Shown here: piece after piece, positions 1 to 13,720 of the stretch
How the letters are laid out: each line of letters starts with the position of its first letter
How positions within the stretch are numbered: position 1 is the stretch's first letter
DNA from: Argopecten irradians
Lineage: Eukaryota; Mollusca; Bivalvia; Pectinida; Pectinidae
Length of the DNA stretch: 64,000 nt
Assembly (NCBI RefSeq): GCF_041381155.1
Contig: NC_091140.1
Span: 19,806,864-19,870,863, forward strand
Direction of reading: 5' to 3'
Program-made: the position numbers and the translations under genes
The notes under the pieces: generated by a model
Database searches by the model: none
Seen by the model: only the letters and a program-made list of their open reading frames with translations
Told to the model about the DNA's origin: nothing

Positions 1-372
1 AAAACCGCTCTCATAGAAATTAATGACACATTGAATTGAAAAGAAATGGTTTGTTGAACCGGAAAACGGTTGATCTGTTGCTTACTGGTGTACAAACTGC
101 ATTTGTTGTTCAATAGTTCCTCAAGTATCCTAAGTATTTTAAAACATTGTAATGGGCCAAAAATGTCTAGATGTCAATATTCTTTTCATTTGTCATAAAA
201 ACGTCATGCACAAATATTTACTGGCTTTTACATTAATATAATTGCATAAACTGTATATACTTTCCAACGCGACGAAAATATTTATAAATGATCGTAAATG
301 TTTGTAAATGAAAGCTATATTATAAGGTCATGTTTACACAATTTCTTATTTGTTTTAATTTGTTTGTTTCAG

Positions 373-598
373 TGAATACTGCTGCCGGGAATATAATAAG
401 TCCGATAGTACACATTTGCTACCCCCTACAAGTCGCTGCCGACCGGGTGGATATACCTTACAAAAATTCATTGTGTATTGCGCAAATATCAATTATCCTT
501 ACGAAGGTGACTTCCATATGAAATACACGTACCTACCGTCCTGCTGTGAATGTAAAACTAACATATGTGTGGAAGACAAACACAAAATAACACTGTAA
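373..598 (+). CDS. Gene A, last exon of a small secreted cysteine-rich protein (5' part outside window)
   Basis: The exon starts after a pyrimidine-rich tract ending in AG (371-372) and is entered in phase 2; it runs 75 codons to TAA at 596-598. It has the pattern of the last exons of genes B and C: CC, then C-x3-G-[YF], then VYC thirteen residues after that C. After VYC there are 20 residues and then CC-x-C-x4-C; gene B has the same 20-residue gap. Eight cysteines suggest a disulfide-bonded secreted domain. The segment between CC and the third Cys is longer than in B and C. I find no upstream exon in bases 1-372, so the signal peptide and middle exons must lie outside the window. The function is unknown. 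Two short overlapping frames here (330-521, 416-598) read across or against the splice site. Confidence 0.72.
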
Positions 599-3500
599 CG
601 GACGCTTGAACAACTGATAAGGCCAGAGCCAATTTATCTAAATAGTCCTGTTAAATAATAATTCAATTTTGATTGAAAAGAGCATTTTCATTGACTTATA
701 AATTTACTTTATGGGCTTATAAAGGAAAAACATGGCGTCACCGTATGTAACGTTCCTTCCAACCGATTGATATTACGGCGTAAAGATTCACAAAAAATGA
801 ATTTGGAATTTTGAAGATATTAATTTGCATATATATGTTATGTGGTTGAGATATAAACATCAAAATGAACTTTCATCATAAATGGCTACCTGAAATAAAT
901 ATATATATGTATATCTAGATATATTTAAAAATGAAACGCATTTTCATTAAGTTTAAGCATAATAATTCGCTTGTGTTTACTATTTTAACCAGTTTTACAT
1001 GAAAATAATGAGCCCCTGTTCACAATATATTTCGACAACATACAACTGACAAAACAATAAAGGCATAGACAAATAAAACGATCTGTAGTTATCCTTTAGT
1101 GTAAATGGTTTTGGACTTTCCCGATATCACAGAAGACGGGCCTTATCAGACTGTTCATACAGTATAACCCGACCCTGTTTCATGGACATGGCTTACGGAT
1201 CTTGAATAATGATATTGAACTTAACGTATGGATATTTCAAAGCTGGACAAACAATTTATTGACATTATACATTTTGTTTCAAATAAAAACTATATGTAAA
1301 AAAATATATTTGTTTTTTTTCTCATTTTATTTGTTTATTTAAAAAAAGTAGAATTTGCAAATATCTGATACCGTAGAGCCAGATATTTTCGCGGGCATGG
1401 TATGTGGACAATGATTGCGAACATTTGATCTGCGAAATATTGAGAATGGTTGAATATATTCTTGAATCCATATCGAGGAAAATTTAAAATCACTTTAATT
1501 GGATTTTCTCGTTTTTAAATGAAATCGCGAAAATATTGGTGCGTGAAAATAATAGGCTATAAGGTTTAATAGGAATTGAAATCAAATACACTTGGAGTCA
1601 TGATTAGATAAAAACGAACTAGGTTTAAGGATAATAAAGATACCATGTAGACTAATAATTAGAAAAAAACAAGCATGGAATTAACTAATTTTTTTTTAAT
1701 AAACATGGACTGAATAATAAACATTTATAGCGATTCCCTGTAACATGAGTGTTTTTTCGGTATTGTTAGAATGACTGGTGTAATATGACATTACAATTTT
1801 AGCAATCGGATACAGTAAAACACGTAAATAACGCACATTCTTAAACAAGGTCATGGTTATAACGCAGTGTGTTTCATTCCACATCAATGTTCATGTAAGT
1901 AAAAGGGACGACTGCTTTGTCCTCTGTTAGTATAATGTCTTCGGGCGAGACTGATCTTTGTAAGCGGGAACAATTAATATATGTTCTATAGAAATGCATT
2001 CAAACAAACAGAATTATTATGAGACAAATCAAGATGGCTGCCAATCTAAGCATACTAGAGTAGTGCCACATTATAGATGACTTTTTACCACGTGCTGTCC
2101 AACCAATTAGTGTATATAATCCAGTACCTATCAATTCTTCAGCCAGAAACAACAGACCAAAAAGAAGTTTTTTTGTGATTTTTCATTTCAAACTGGTCTA
2201 ACATCGAATTGTAAAGACACATTCGAATCAGCAGGAATATATACAATCATACTCAGGAGAATGTAAGCGAACCACTGACAGATATCTATCTTTTCGGCCG
2301 CCATCTTTGTTCTACAATGGGAGTTGATGTCTCTGGTTTAAGGGTGGTATGAGTATTTTGTTCCGAGCACATGCTCTAGCGTTCTGTTCTTGTTATTAGG
2401 GTATTAAGATATCAATCACGTGTTGGAGTAATCCAATAATATTAGACGTTGATAGTTACAATCTTCTGATGGGCAATACCGAACAACCAAGAACATTGTT
2501 CACTCTCTAGGACTAGGCCGCACACAGCTCTTGCTTGAGCTAAAAAAACACTACAGGTAAACTATCACGTGACGTATTATGGATTTCGCATGTCGAAAAT
2601 AGAATGCCACTGGTAGTCTATTTCATAGTTCGCATAATAAACACCAAATATCCCTTGGTACACGTGTTCGTTGGAAAAATTAAAGTGTAATAATTATAAT
2701 TACTAATTCATAATGACGCCTTACCTGGGTTGACGTGACACAATGTATCCAATATATACGAGATATGAAGAGTGCATCATCTATTTTAAAGACAGCTTTT
2801 GAATTATTTTAATCATTTTATTTGTTAGTTATTTATTGCATGTTAAAACAAAAATGATAGACAGGCATGGTAACGATTTGAAAACTGAACCTTCAGTGAC
2901 ATGACTCCACGTATCAACCATCTGAGCTTTACAGACTTCATGCTTCGGTTTCTTCTGACACGGAACTAAAATATTTGATAAATCATATTTTTTTTCTCAT
3001 TTTTCGACACGAGCGCATCGGAGGACTACGTTTTAGGAATAGGATTAAAGTTTTATTTTACTACACTGAATAAAATGAGCCATAGTAAAGTTGGTCCTTT
3101 AACTGCGCTCTATGTAAAAATAGTATTTTAAAACGAGCAAACACCAACCAAAAGTCGCAATTTGCACGACGATGTTACTTTGTGGTCATTTAATGCATTA
3201 TCTACTGCTATTAACACTCCTTTTCCCCCAAATAAGAGCATTTATTCGTATTCAGAAACTTTATATTTTTAATTTTTATTTTTGGATTTTGAAAACGGTC
3301 ACCTTTAGGTCAAAACGGGCCAATATACACCATAACTCAATAAAAAAAAAGTAAAAAAGAACCCAAACATATTGAACGCGTTTAATAATTTGATACATCA
3401 TTATCATTATGCGAATGTCATACATAGGATTTTATCTATGCAGAAATCATGCACATACAATGTATTGGAACTGACTGAAAATTGTAATGAACACAACCAA

Positions 3501-4951
3501 ATCGCATATTGTACTATTTTCAAACATATCTAAGGTTGACAATTTCAATGCAGATACATATGGAAACATTTTCAAAATAAACATTCAGATTGTTAAATAT
3601 ATGTATTCCGATCACGTTTATCTTTTCTTATATCAAATATTAAATCAAACCATAAATCATCATACAAAGTACATAAACAGTTAATCCGACACAGTATGTA
3701 GCCGTTTTTTGTATGAAATATATTAACTCAAATTGATGTACGATCAGAATGCATTCTTTAGAATAGTTATCATTTTATCTTAATTTGATCAATTTAATAC
3801 ATGATCGGTAATATTGATGGTCGTTGTCAACAGCGTATTTGTATACATGTATAGTGGTTTGTATTAAGGCAACAAGATATGCTGTTACAAATAATTCTCA
3901 TTACATATCTATTATCATACTTAAACAGGAATTACTAAGGCATATTTCCATTCTAATTTCAGTTTCCTGTTTGATCTATTTTAATCCAGATGGGAAATAT
4001 CAGACTATGAACTCCCATCTGGTCAAGCATATGAATACTTAACGTGTCCGTCGCGTCACTGACAATGCTTGTGATGTATACTGACGCCTATACATAACGG
4101 TCAGATAGTTAAAAAGTAATTTTAAAGTTGTTAGGTCTTTAAATTCCAATAGTATGATCGTGCTGCCCAATAGCACTTATTGAAAAATACCATGGCACAT
4201 GTACAGTTTCCATTTGTTTATTTGCATACACCAGCGCATGAGATTCAAAAAACATACACGTAAAGTATTGAATATTAATGATCGTAATGGAAATATAAGT
4301 AATAAACTGTTACCAGATAGGACATACAGTTGATGTGAAGCCCAACCGTGAAAATATAAATATTCATGTTAGGGCCCACTTCTATTTATCTTCCTTCTAG
4401 ATGGACCAGTTGTACGTCCAATCTGGTAACGATTTATTGCTGAAATATAATTTAAATATTGACACATGTATAGCTGTCGCTAATACTCAATAGAGCGGCT
4501 TGTAGTTTGTCAACGCAATATGAAATTTAATAATCAAAAATGTATTTTGTCAACAGCATATGTGATATGTATTTCGGAACAATGCTATAGCTAGACAAAA
4601 ATATTGTTACCGACATATAAGTCTGTATTCAGTCACTTAAATATGTAGATTTTATGTAATCATCATCATATATATTTTAGCCTGGGCATTAAGATAAGTG
4701 ATATATATTCAATTACCAAGATATCCCGCAATGTCAACAGGATAATAAGTATATTTAGTCAACCTGCCATGTGATCCATATAATTAAATGTGTGCGTATG
4801 GTAATGCAATCACCACTAAATGAGATCGGATATAATAAGCATTCTTTAATACAGGTAGTTGGTCTATAGTTTATTTTGAAGACAATACACATGATTTGCA
4901 TTAGGTTACGGGATGTATTGTCGAAAACGGGGAAGAGTAAGGTTAAAATCC
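599..4951. other. Intergenic, no gene seen
   Basis: AT-rich sequence with only short open frames of 60-73 codons that look like chance. The word ATATTTTCGCG at about 1384 and its reverse complement at about 1526 make a weak foldback, a common look for decayed short inverted-repeat transposons. A perfect 10-bp stem with a 17-nt loop (arm CCAGATGGGA) lies at 3986-4022. I see no exon with both splice sites and family similarity. Confidence 0.5.
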
Positions 4952-7484
4952 TGTCATGGAGAATAAATACAGTCCACTTATCATGGAGACTAAATACAGA
5001 CCACATATCATGAAGATTAAATAAAGACAACATATCATTGTAACTAAATACAGACCACATATCATTAAGACTAAATACAAACCACATATCATGGAGACAA
5101 GATACAGACTACACATCATGGAGACTAAATACAGACAACACATCATGGGGATTAAATGCAAACCACATATCATTGAGACTAAATATAGAACACATATCAC
5201 TGAGACTAGATACAAACTACATATCATGGAGACTAAATACAGACCATATATCTTGGAGACTGAGTACAGATCACATATCATGGAGACTAAATACAGACCA
5301 CATATTATTGAGACTAAATACAAACCACATATCATTGAGACTGAATACAAACCACATATCATTGAGACTAAATACAAACCACATATCATGGAGACTAGAT
5401 ACAAACCACATATCATGGAGACTAAATACAGACCACATATCATTGAGACTAAATACAAACCACATATCATGGAGACTAAATACAAACCACATATCATGGA
5501 GACTAAATACAAACCACATATCATGAAGACTAAATACAAACCACATATCATGGAGACTAAATACAAACCACATATCATGGAGACTAAATACAAACCACAT
5601 ATCATGGAGACTAAATACAGACAACATATCATGGAGACTAAATACAAACCACATATCATGGAGACTAAATACAGACCACATATCATGGAGACAAGATACA
5701 GACCACATATCATGGAGACTAAATACAGACCACATGTCTTGGAGACTAAGTACAGACCACATATTATTGAGACTAAATACAAACCACATATCATTGAGAC
5801 TGAATACAAACCACATGTCATTGAGACTAAATACAAACCACATATCATTGAGACTAGATACAAACCACATATCATGGAGACTAAATACAGACCACATATC
5901 ATTGAGACTAAATACAAACCACATATCATGGAGACTAAATACAAACCACATATCATGGAGACTAAATACAGACAACATATCATTGAGACTAAATACAAAC
6001 CACATATCATGGAGCCTTAATACAGACCACATATCATTGAGACTAAATACAGACCACATATCATTGAGACTAAATACAGACCACATATCATTGAGACTAA
6101 ATACAAACCACATATCATTGAGACTAAATACAAACAACATATCATTGAGACTAAATACAAACCACATATTATGGAGACTAAATACAGACCACATATCATT
6201 GAGACTAAATACAGACCACATATCATTGAGACTAAATACAGACCACATATCATTGAGACTAAATACAAACCACATATCATTGAGACTAAATACAGACCAC
6301 ATATCATTGAGACTAAATACAAACCACATATCATTGAGACTAAATACAAACCACATATCATTGAGACTAAATACAAACCACATATCATTGAGACTAAATA
6401 CAAACCACATATCATTGAGACTAAATACAAACCACATATCATGGAGACTAAATACAAACCACATATCATTGAGACTGAATACAAACCACATATCATTGAG
6501 ACTAAATACAAACCACATATCATGGAGACTAGATACAAACCACATATCATGGAGACTAAATGCAGACCACATATCATTGAGACTAGATACAAACCACATA
6601 TCATGGAGACTAAATACAGACCACATATCATTGAGACTAAATACATTGTACAAACCACATATCATGGAGACTAAATACAAACCACATACATTTATGTATC
6701 ATGGAGACTAAATACAAACCAGATATCATGAAGACTAAATACAAACCACATATCATGGAGACTAAATACAAACCACATATCATTGAGACTAAAAACAAAC
6801 CACATATCATTGAGACTAAATACAAACCACATATCATGGAGCCTTAATACAGACCACATATCATTGAGACTAAATACAGACCACATATCATTGAGACTAA
6901 ATACAAACCACATATCATTGAGACTAAATACAGACCACATATCATTGAGACTAAATACAAACCACATATCATGGAGACTAAATACAGACCACATATCATT
7001 GAGACTAAATACAAACCACATATCATTGAGACTAAATACAGATTACATTTCATTGAGACTAAATACAAACCACATATCATGGAGACTAAATACAGACTAC
7101 ATCATGGAGACTAAATACAGACCACATATCATTGAGACTAAATACAAACCACATATTATTGAAACTAAATACAAACCACATATCATGGAGACTAAATACA
7201 GACCACACATCATGGGGATTAAATGCATACCACATGTCATTGAGACTAAATGTAGAACACATATCACTGAGACTAAATACAAACTACATATCATGGAGAC
7301 TAAATACAGACCACATATCATGAAGACTAAATACAGACCACATATCATGGAGATTAAATACAAACCACATATCTTGGAGACTGAGTACAGACCACATATC
7401 ATGGAGAATAAATACTGACCAAATATCATGGAGACTAAATACAAACCACATATTATGGAGACTAAATACAGACCTCATATCGTA
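4952..7484. repeat. 27-bp minisatellite array, about 94 units
   Basis: The unit is 27 bp (core CATTGAGACTAAATACA followed by AACCACATAT) and repeats for about 2.53 kb, with some irregular spots near 6644-6710 and 7080-7110. Most units differ at two positions: TTGAG or TGGAG, and TACAAAC or TACAGAC. Since 27 is a multiple of three and the unit lacks stops in several frames, the array gives long open frames on both strands. The plus frame reads 9-residue repeats such as ETKYKPHII; the minus frames read MICGLYLVS or MWFVFSLND. These are products of the repeat period, not genes: no initiating exon, splice context or non-repeat domain goes with them. The array lies between the 3' ends of the convergent genes A and B. 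Confidence 0.95.
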
Positions 7485-8797
7485 GTGAATTCTTAAAATA
7501 AACAGAATACTACATACAGACATCATGTTGATAACGACGAAAAATGACACATCTTGTTAATTGGACTAACTTTCGTACCACGTTATACCCTATAGGTTTG
7601 TGCGAGACTAGTATCTTAAATGGCATGAAACGTAGCTCTTTTTAAGTTTTCCGCTAAAATGACGTTCGTGCGATATAATGATAACGTTATGAAACCAGAC
7701 TGGTGTTATTATAAAGGGGGCAAACAGTTCAATTTATGTTAAACAGATGTGCTTGGAGCATTAATTTTCAATCGCAGTTTTCTCGTGTTGAGACATCTCT
7801 TTCCATTGACAGACTAATGAAGGATTATATCATTCTCTTGCACCAGACAGGGATATCCAAAGTTTTACAAGTGTGAGATTTTTCTATCCCTCCCTAGGCA
7901 AACTACATGATCTTTGCACGTGCCCAACAATATTTTGACGTCATGGTAACAGTATCATGACGTCGCAGTAATGGTATTGAAATGTCACGACAACCACGAA
8001 ATGACGTCATAACGACGGCGACGACGACAATTCATTCTCGCTTGAATTAGTGAAAAGTTCATTAGAGACACAAATTGGTGTATGGTGTAAGAGAAAAATA
8101 ATCATTCATCCTCTAAGGGTGAGACAGGATATCTCAATCATCGGGATAAGATTCTTATGCTGTCAAACATGATGCATTGTCTTTAGAATGTTACCCCTCG
8201 GACCGATATTCTCCTATCTCACTCAAGAGAGAGTGAAAGACTATCAATTCTAACATCGGGATCACGAAATGTTGAGACTCGGCTATTGGTACATTTAGTG
8301 ACACTCAGTCTCTGGTAGAATATCCATATCCTATACATATGGAGGGGGCTTATTATCATGTTAAACTCTTGGCGCCACGTTTGAGCCTCCATGTACCTTT
8401 CAATTATGTCTTTGTAAGATGCAGTGGCCATCCTGTGTCTATATATACATACGATATGTGTTTTTCTTGATAATAAGTTTCGTAATAAAAAAACCTCTTT
8501 GATTCTCTATATTACTGCGCACATCTCAATGATGGATACATAAAACTATGAACTCCATGTTCAGCACATGACAACCGAACAATACACAATATATTAAATA
8601 GACGGGAATTTTTTTTTTGAAAAGAAAAGAAAAACATGTTTGTAAGTGATGACTGTCGAATGAAGACGACAAATGTCTATAAATGTTAATCGATTTTTGT
8701 TTTGAAAAATACAAATAGACGCAGCTTTTTAAAAGCACACATCATTATCTTAACCTCCAGTTAAACACAAGCAAAACAAATGTCACATCATATATGT
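7485..8797. other. Intergenic between the 27-bp array and gene B
   Basis: No coding exon is supported. The most notable content is a group of CRE-like palindromes (7936-8009), followed by a GACGAC-rich stretch to about 8030. Short frames at 8219-8431 and 8526-8738 look like chance. Confidence 0.45.
7936..8009. promoter_or_regulatory. Cluster of CRE/ATF-like sites
   Basis: TGACGTCA occurs at 7936-7943 and 8002-8009, with TGACGTCG at 7958-7965, so three near-identical 8-bp sites fall within 74 bp. TGACGTCA is the known full CRE that CREB/ATF bZIP proteins bind. The group is about 0.9 kb beyond the 3' end of gene B, and no promoter is evident next to it, so any regulatory role is inference. A further TGACGTCA lies at about 10457 in a gene B intron. 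Confidence 0.35.
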
Positions 8798-8803
8798 TTT
8801 ATT
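8798..8803 (-). terminator. Poly(A) signal of gene B
   Basis: AATAAA on the minus strand, about 73 bases after the gene B stop codon. This is a normal position for a short 3' UTR. Confidence 0.55.
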
Positions 8804-8875
8804 TAGACATTTCAAAGCTGGACAAACTTGACAAAATACGATCATTGCATATCAACAATGTGAAGAAATATGGCG

Positions 8876-11724
8876 TTAATGATGCGGGTCAATGCATTTG
8901 TCACATCTACGACAGGTACAGCACTGTGGGAAGGTGTCATAGCGGACAGCGTAATACCCGTTAAAGGGACTGGAGTAGTGAGCACAGTATACCCAGTAGC
9001 GGTGCCGTGCGTAACCATCTTCATAGCATATAGTTGGACTTTTACAGCATGATTCACTACAGATTAAATAAAAATAAATAAATGCAAAACATATTTCACT
9101 AGGAAACAATTGTTACATATGAGTCGGTTCAAGTTTAGTATTCGAAAAGTAGTTCATGAAAGACATTTTTTAAATATTTTAACCCTTGTTCCCTTTAATC
9201 CCATTTTCCCACATTCCCACCTATCTCTAAATCGCAAAACTTAAATCCAAAACAACCCCTAACTGTATCACTAACACTAGCCATTTGATTATCCGTTTTC
9301 TCGGCCTGCCCCGATAAGTCCACATCCAATTTTCATTCTCTGTACGTTTTTAGTTTTTTTCTGGGTATAAGCGACATGTATATGCTTTGCGGTGATATCA
9401 AATATATCAGATAAGGAAGTATAAGCTAGTTATTATATAGCCATATAATCAAGTATCAATGATGTAAAAAGTTATTTCCTTATACTGAAAGTTACTTGGG
9501 CTCGAGCTAGGAAAAATGAAGAAAAAGAATCTGAAGTATAAAAAGCCATATTTAGAAGGCTTAATTATATCTACTTTGTTATATTCACCTTAGTAGAAAA
9601 ATTTTAACGTACATGTCTGTTTCATATCGATACAATAATATCAAAGAATGTCGTGAGCTGATATTTGTGTGTTTTTTCTTCTTTTTTTTTCTTTCTAATG
9701 CTCATAACAAAAGAGTGACAAAGAAAAAGTAAGTTAAATGTTAAGTGACTGACGTTCTAAATCAATCAAAATACATAAGTTAAATTCAGATTTTAGATTG
9801 TGTGTAACGGAGAACTCACTGATCACATCTTGCCCTTCGGACATTCTGAAGACCTGGCAGAATGATGTAGCAGTAGGACGCCGAAGTTTCCCAGAATCCA
9901 GTTATGAGTTCCGTATGAGTTTTGCACGTCTTTCTAAGGCTTTAAAATTATAAAAGAAACAATAGTAATTTATTTCCTAAAACAAATTAAGCCTGGCTAT
10001 TAACATGACGTAACATAACAACAACAAAAGCAGTAGACAGAAGCAAAGATAGCCTTACACTATAGGATCCTCCTCTGGCGTTGGAATGAAATCGAGAGCC
10101 CACATCTGGTCACGAATAAATTTATGCTTGAACGCTCCCATTTCGGCTATCATTCTGGAAAAAAATACACGAGTGACAAAGATTTTTTGTGGAATTGCTT
10201 ATTTTTTTGTGATTTTTTTTTTGTGTGTAAAAAGCGTTACAAAAGAAGAGAAAATATGTTACTTTTATATCCTAAATATCTTTTTATTTTTATATTTCTC
10301 AAACTGAAAACAATTCTATTAAACTTATGAAAATAATACAATATATATTTTAAAATCAATGCATCTTTGCTGCAAACAATTTCTTTCGATTATTCTATAT
10401 TTGTGTATTATAAAGACGTACAAAAATGTATCTGCCTTTGGGAGTAAGTATAGACTGTGACGTCATATAGTTGCGAGTGTAACGTCATAGTTTTCACAAA
10501 AGAATTACGCTATTATAAATACCTAACGGCCAGGGTAAAATACAAAATAAAATTAAAAAAATGGTTAAAGTAGGAATACGTACTTGATTCTCACATAGTC
10601 GCTGTTCATGGGTTCAGTGGTTACGTAGTGATTATCTCCGACGTATCCTCTGTGGACATGAATGTACCAACCGTAGGGACACGTTTCATCCTCATCGGCT
10701 GAGACCGCCAACAGACTTGTAAGGGCAAGAATTGCTACCCACGCCACCTGAAAATAAAAGATATTACCAATATCGAGTTTTTTCTTGAACTATCACATTT
10801 TCAAAATGGCCGCTAGATAACTAAAGTTAGCTTTATGAAAATATCTACAAAGAATAGAAGTTTTTTTACTAAATTTGTAACAGGCAATTTGCTACAAATA
10901 TTGATACATTTTATTTGAAAATCTGCAATGATCTAAGTTAAAACGAGACTTTAAGGAGCGAGACACTATAACCGTGGAGGTGCGGATCCTTACACATAAG
11001 TCATATTACAAAGAAATAATGTTAAATTACTCTCGATAATTTGTTGGACTATTCTGGTACATTATATCTAAAATATCTTTTAATTAAAGATTTCAACAAT
11101 GGACATGAACATACTGTTTGGCCTTTATGATTCAGCAGCTTGCCAAACGATGGTAAAATCTGCTTCATATGCTACATAATTTGAGAAGTATTTAGAGGTT
11201 TGTTAATTTAATTCCATACCTCTCCTTTTAAAACTCATATACCGGATCATATTATAGCTAATAAATGCATTTTGTAATTGTTTGTATTGCAATACCTAAA
11301 CTTGAAATCCCTTGTCGATTAAAATTCATCTTTAAAAATAGTGGACTTTTAGCTTTCTAAATTAAAATTTAAGGATTTTGTATGGAGGAAAGACTACTAC
11401 TGAGGACATTTTAAATCATAGACTGAGGAATGCTGAAATATATTATTGATGAAAAAGCTTTAATTGCTAAGATGTTTACATATTTACAACGTTGATTCAA
11501 GATCATCGCATCGGTTTCCCGAAACAAACTTAAGTCCCAAACTGATTTACGTCAACATTTCTTCATTTTTTTCACTTTAAATAAGGAGTGAAAACTGTGA
11601 TTTTGTTTCTTGAGTTCGGAGCCTGATATATTCCACAGCATTCGATGCACATTTGTAAAATTATTTTAATACAATACACAATTTGCAATCAAAATTCTAT
11701 ATGAAATCAAACTCTTACCTTCAT
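8876..11724 (-). CDS. Gene B, small secreted cysteine-rich protein (5 coding exons, 186 aa)
   Basis: Coding exons in reading order are 11724-11719, 10747-10584, 10154-10059, 9933-9820 and 9056-8876. All four introns are GT-AG, in phases 0, 2, 2 and 2. Exon 1 encodes only Met-Lys. Exon 2 starts with a hydrophobic run (VAWVAILALTSLLAVSA), giving a signal peptide with likely cleavage before DEDE. Exon 3 is short, charged and mostly helical in look. Exon 4 has GFW-x6-C-x4-P-x-LQNV-x4-C. Exon 5 has CC-x5-C-x3-GY, VYC, then 20 residues to CC-x-C-x2-C-x2-C, and ends in CIDPHH. About 13 cysteines point to a secreted disulfide-bonded protein. The frame stays open through every junction, and gene C has the same phases, which strongly supports the model. 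A further acceptor near 11747 suggests a 5' untranslated exon upstream. Family and function are not recognised; an immune effector, shell or mucus protein are all possible. Confidence 0.85.
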
Positions 11725-13504
11725 GATAGGTTTCCGCACAGCTTAATCTGCTGTAAGATATAAATGAAACCTAACTGTACTGCGGACAGTCCCCGTCAAA
11801 TTAGGCGACGTAAGTGTTACGGGAATAGAATATACCTCCATTTATGTCATCTATCAAATCAACCCGGCGGGCCAGAATTATTCCGTTGATGGAATTACCT
11901 CGAAATAGCGACAAAAACGAGTTTAAAATACCATTTAGTTTATAAATAGGTATATGCTTCAAAGTATATAAACGTAAAAACAATGATGAACGAAAAGCAA
12001 AATATTGATAACTCAAAGGCATGAGCATAACGCGTTAAAAAGATGCTAATGAACGAAGCGCTTGTATCTTAAGGGCGGCAGTTGAGCATTAAGTATTAAC
12101 TAATGCTAATGAGAAGAAAAATGTGTAAAAGAAAAGTCTTAACAGCCTACATCATAGGGAATATCAATGATCAGAGTTAGAAGCTATGCCACGTGTACGC
12201 TGTTGTGAGGCATTGTTACATGGGCAAGTGCTGCGTCACTGTCTTAGGAACTTATTTCAATATTAAAATGTTACAAACAGAACAATACAGTGGATTAATA
12301 TGGTATATGTATTTATTGCATGATTGCCGCATAAACATATGTTCTCAACAGGCGTGATTCTTCAATAACTTGGGGAGTCAACGGAAATAATTCGCTTAGA
12401 CTTATCTTCATGATAGCATTACACAAATCATAGATAAATATATTTCAAATGATTTAAGGAAGTTCGATACTCCTTTTATATATTTTATTTTTATTTTCAA
12501 GCATTTAGCACAGTATACATAATGTAAAAGGACACCAATAGGCCATATGCTAACCTTTATGACCCAATGATCACAAATCAAAATGTTAACATTGCATAAT
12601 TATGCACTCGGTGATGTTTTGTAAACCTAATGAGGGTATAACAATAATTCTCTTTTGTATTTTATATATTTTTTGTTTTTGTTATTGTTTTTGCTGATTG
12701 ATAAGAGATCAAATAAATGATTACGATTAATAATTTGTTGTTGGGAAACAGTTTTGCTGTGTCAAGCCAATTATGAAAAAAATGCTGAAAAATTACCATT
12801 TTCCGGCGTACAAACCACTACTTATATACTATTATAATGGCGCAGGCACGAAGGGCACGAAGTGCGAAGCACTTTTAAGGTAACAGTTACATGAAAATAT
12901 AAGAAAAAACACAATCTTCAAAATTTAATCCTACACACTGACAGCTTCAGTTTGCGGCAGCCATTTTTCATACATATCGGGAGGTTGTGCATTGCACCGG
13001 TACTGCTCTCCCCAGTAAATACATATCTAACTAATGTAAATGCATACCAGAGGTAACTAAACATTTTTTTAAAAATGATAATAATAACACTTTAAAAATT
13101 AGAAGCTATAGAATGCAGTCAAAATATCCACCAAGGCGAAGATGAGCACAAGGAATCATGACGTCACATAACGTCAACAAATGGCACTAAATCATAAGAT
13201 TCGCATACGCGGCACTCCAGGACTTGAATGGACACAGAGAAATCCGCATTTTTTAGTTCATTTCTTTGAGTTTATGCTAGACAATTATTACATCAAATAC
13301 TTCTATAGTTTAAAGTGTGTCCTTTTATTTCTAAATTATGTCTTCTACATGAAATGGAAAATAAAATAAACAAGTAGAGCTTCGCTCTTCCTATGCCGTG
13401 CATGATGCATATCGAAACATCTGGCTGCGCCCTTTAAGGCCTTGCCTTCAGTCATATCATAATAGCAACGCATATATAAAAACACGATATATGTTAAATA
13501 AAAT

Positions 13505-13720
13505 TTATGCATCCTCCATCTTGTCACATAAACAGCAAAAAACAGTTTTGTGTGAAATGGCCACCGGATAGTGACATTTAATATTACACAAAATATAGAC
13601 AAACAAATAAAAAGTCATACTGACTAAGGCATAGCATTATACATATCAAACAAAGGAGATACTTTGTAAAATAAAGAAAAGCATGAGTGGGGTTTACCAA
13701 AAATCTGCCAAACATAAGAC
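13505..13720. repeat. Interspersed repeat, copy 1 of a direct pair
   Basis: It starts TTATGCATCCTCCAT and ends near the CATGAGTGGGGTT and CTGCCA words. The same words return in the same order at 14098-14235, where a middle stretch of about 70 bp is missing. It probably belongs to a transposon family. Both copies make short minus-strand frames with shared residues, which is repeat homology and not evidence of a gene. Confidence 0.6.

Noticed and set aside
5091-6711. Long open frames (up to 469 codons) over the 27-bp array as repeat-protein genes
   Set aside because: They exist on both strands and in several frames at once because the unit is 27 bp without stops. No frame has a non-repeat domain or splice-supported start.
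8806-8825. Shared word TTTCAAAGCTGGACAAAC near 1237 and 8812 as a conserved 3' UTR element
   Set aside because: It lies in opposite orientation relative to the two genes, so shared descent of a UTR is not supported; probably chance or repeat.
8870-9052. Plus-strand frame opposite the last exon of gene B
   Set aside because: The minus strand matches the family cysteine pattern and splice phase; this frame has neither.
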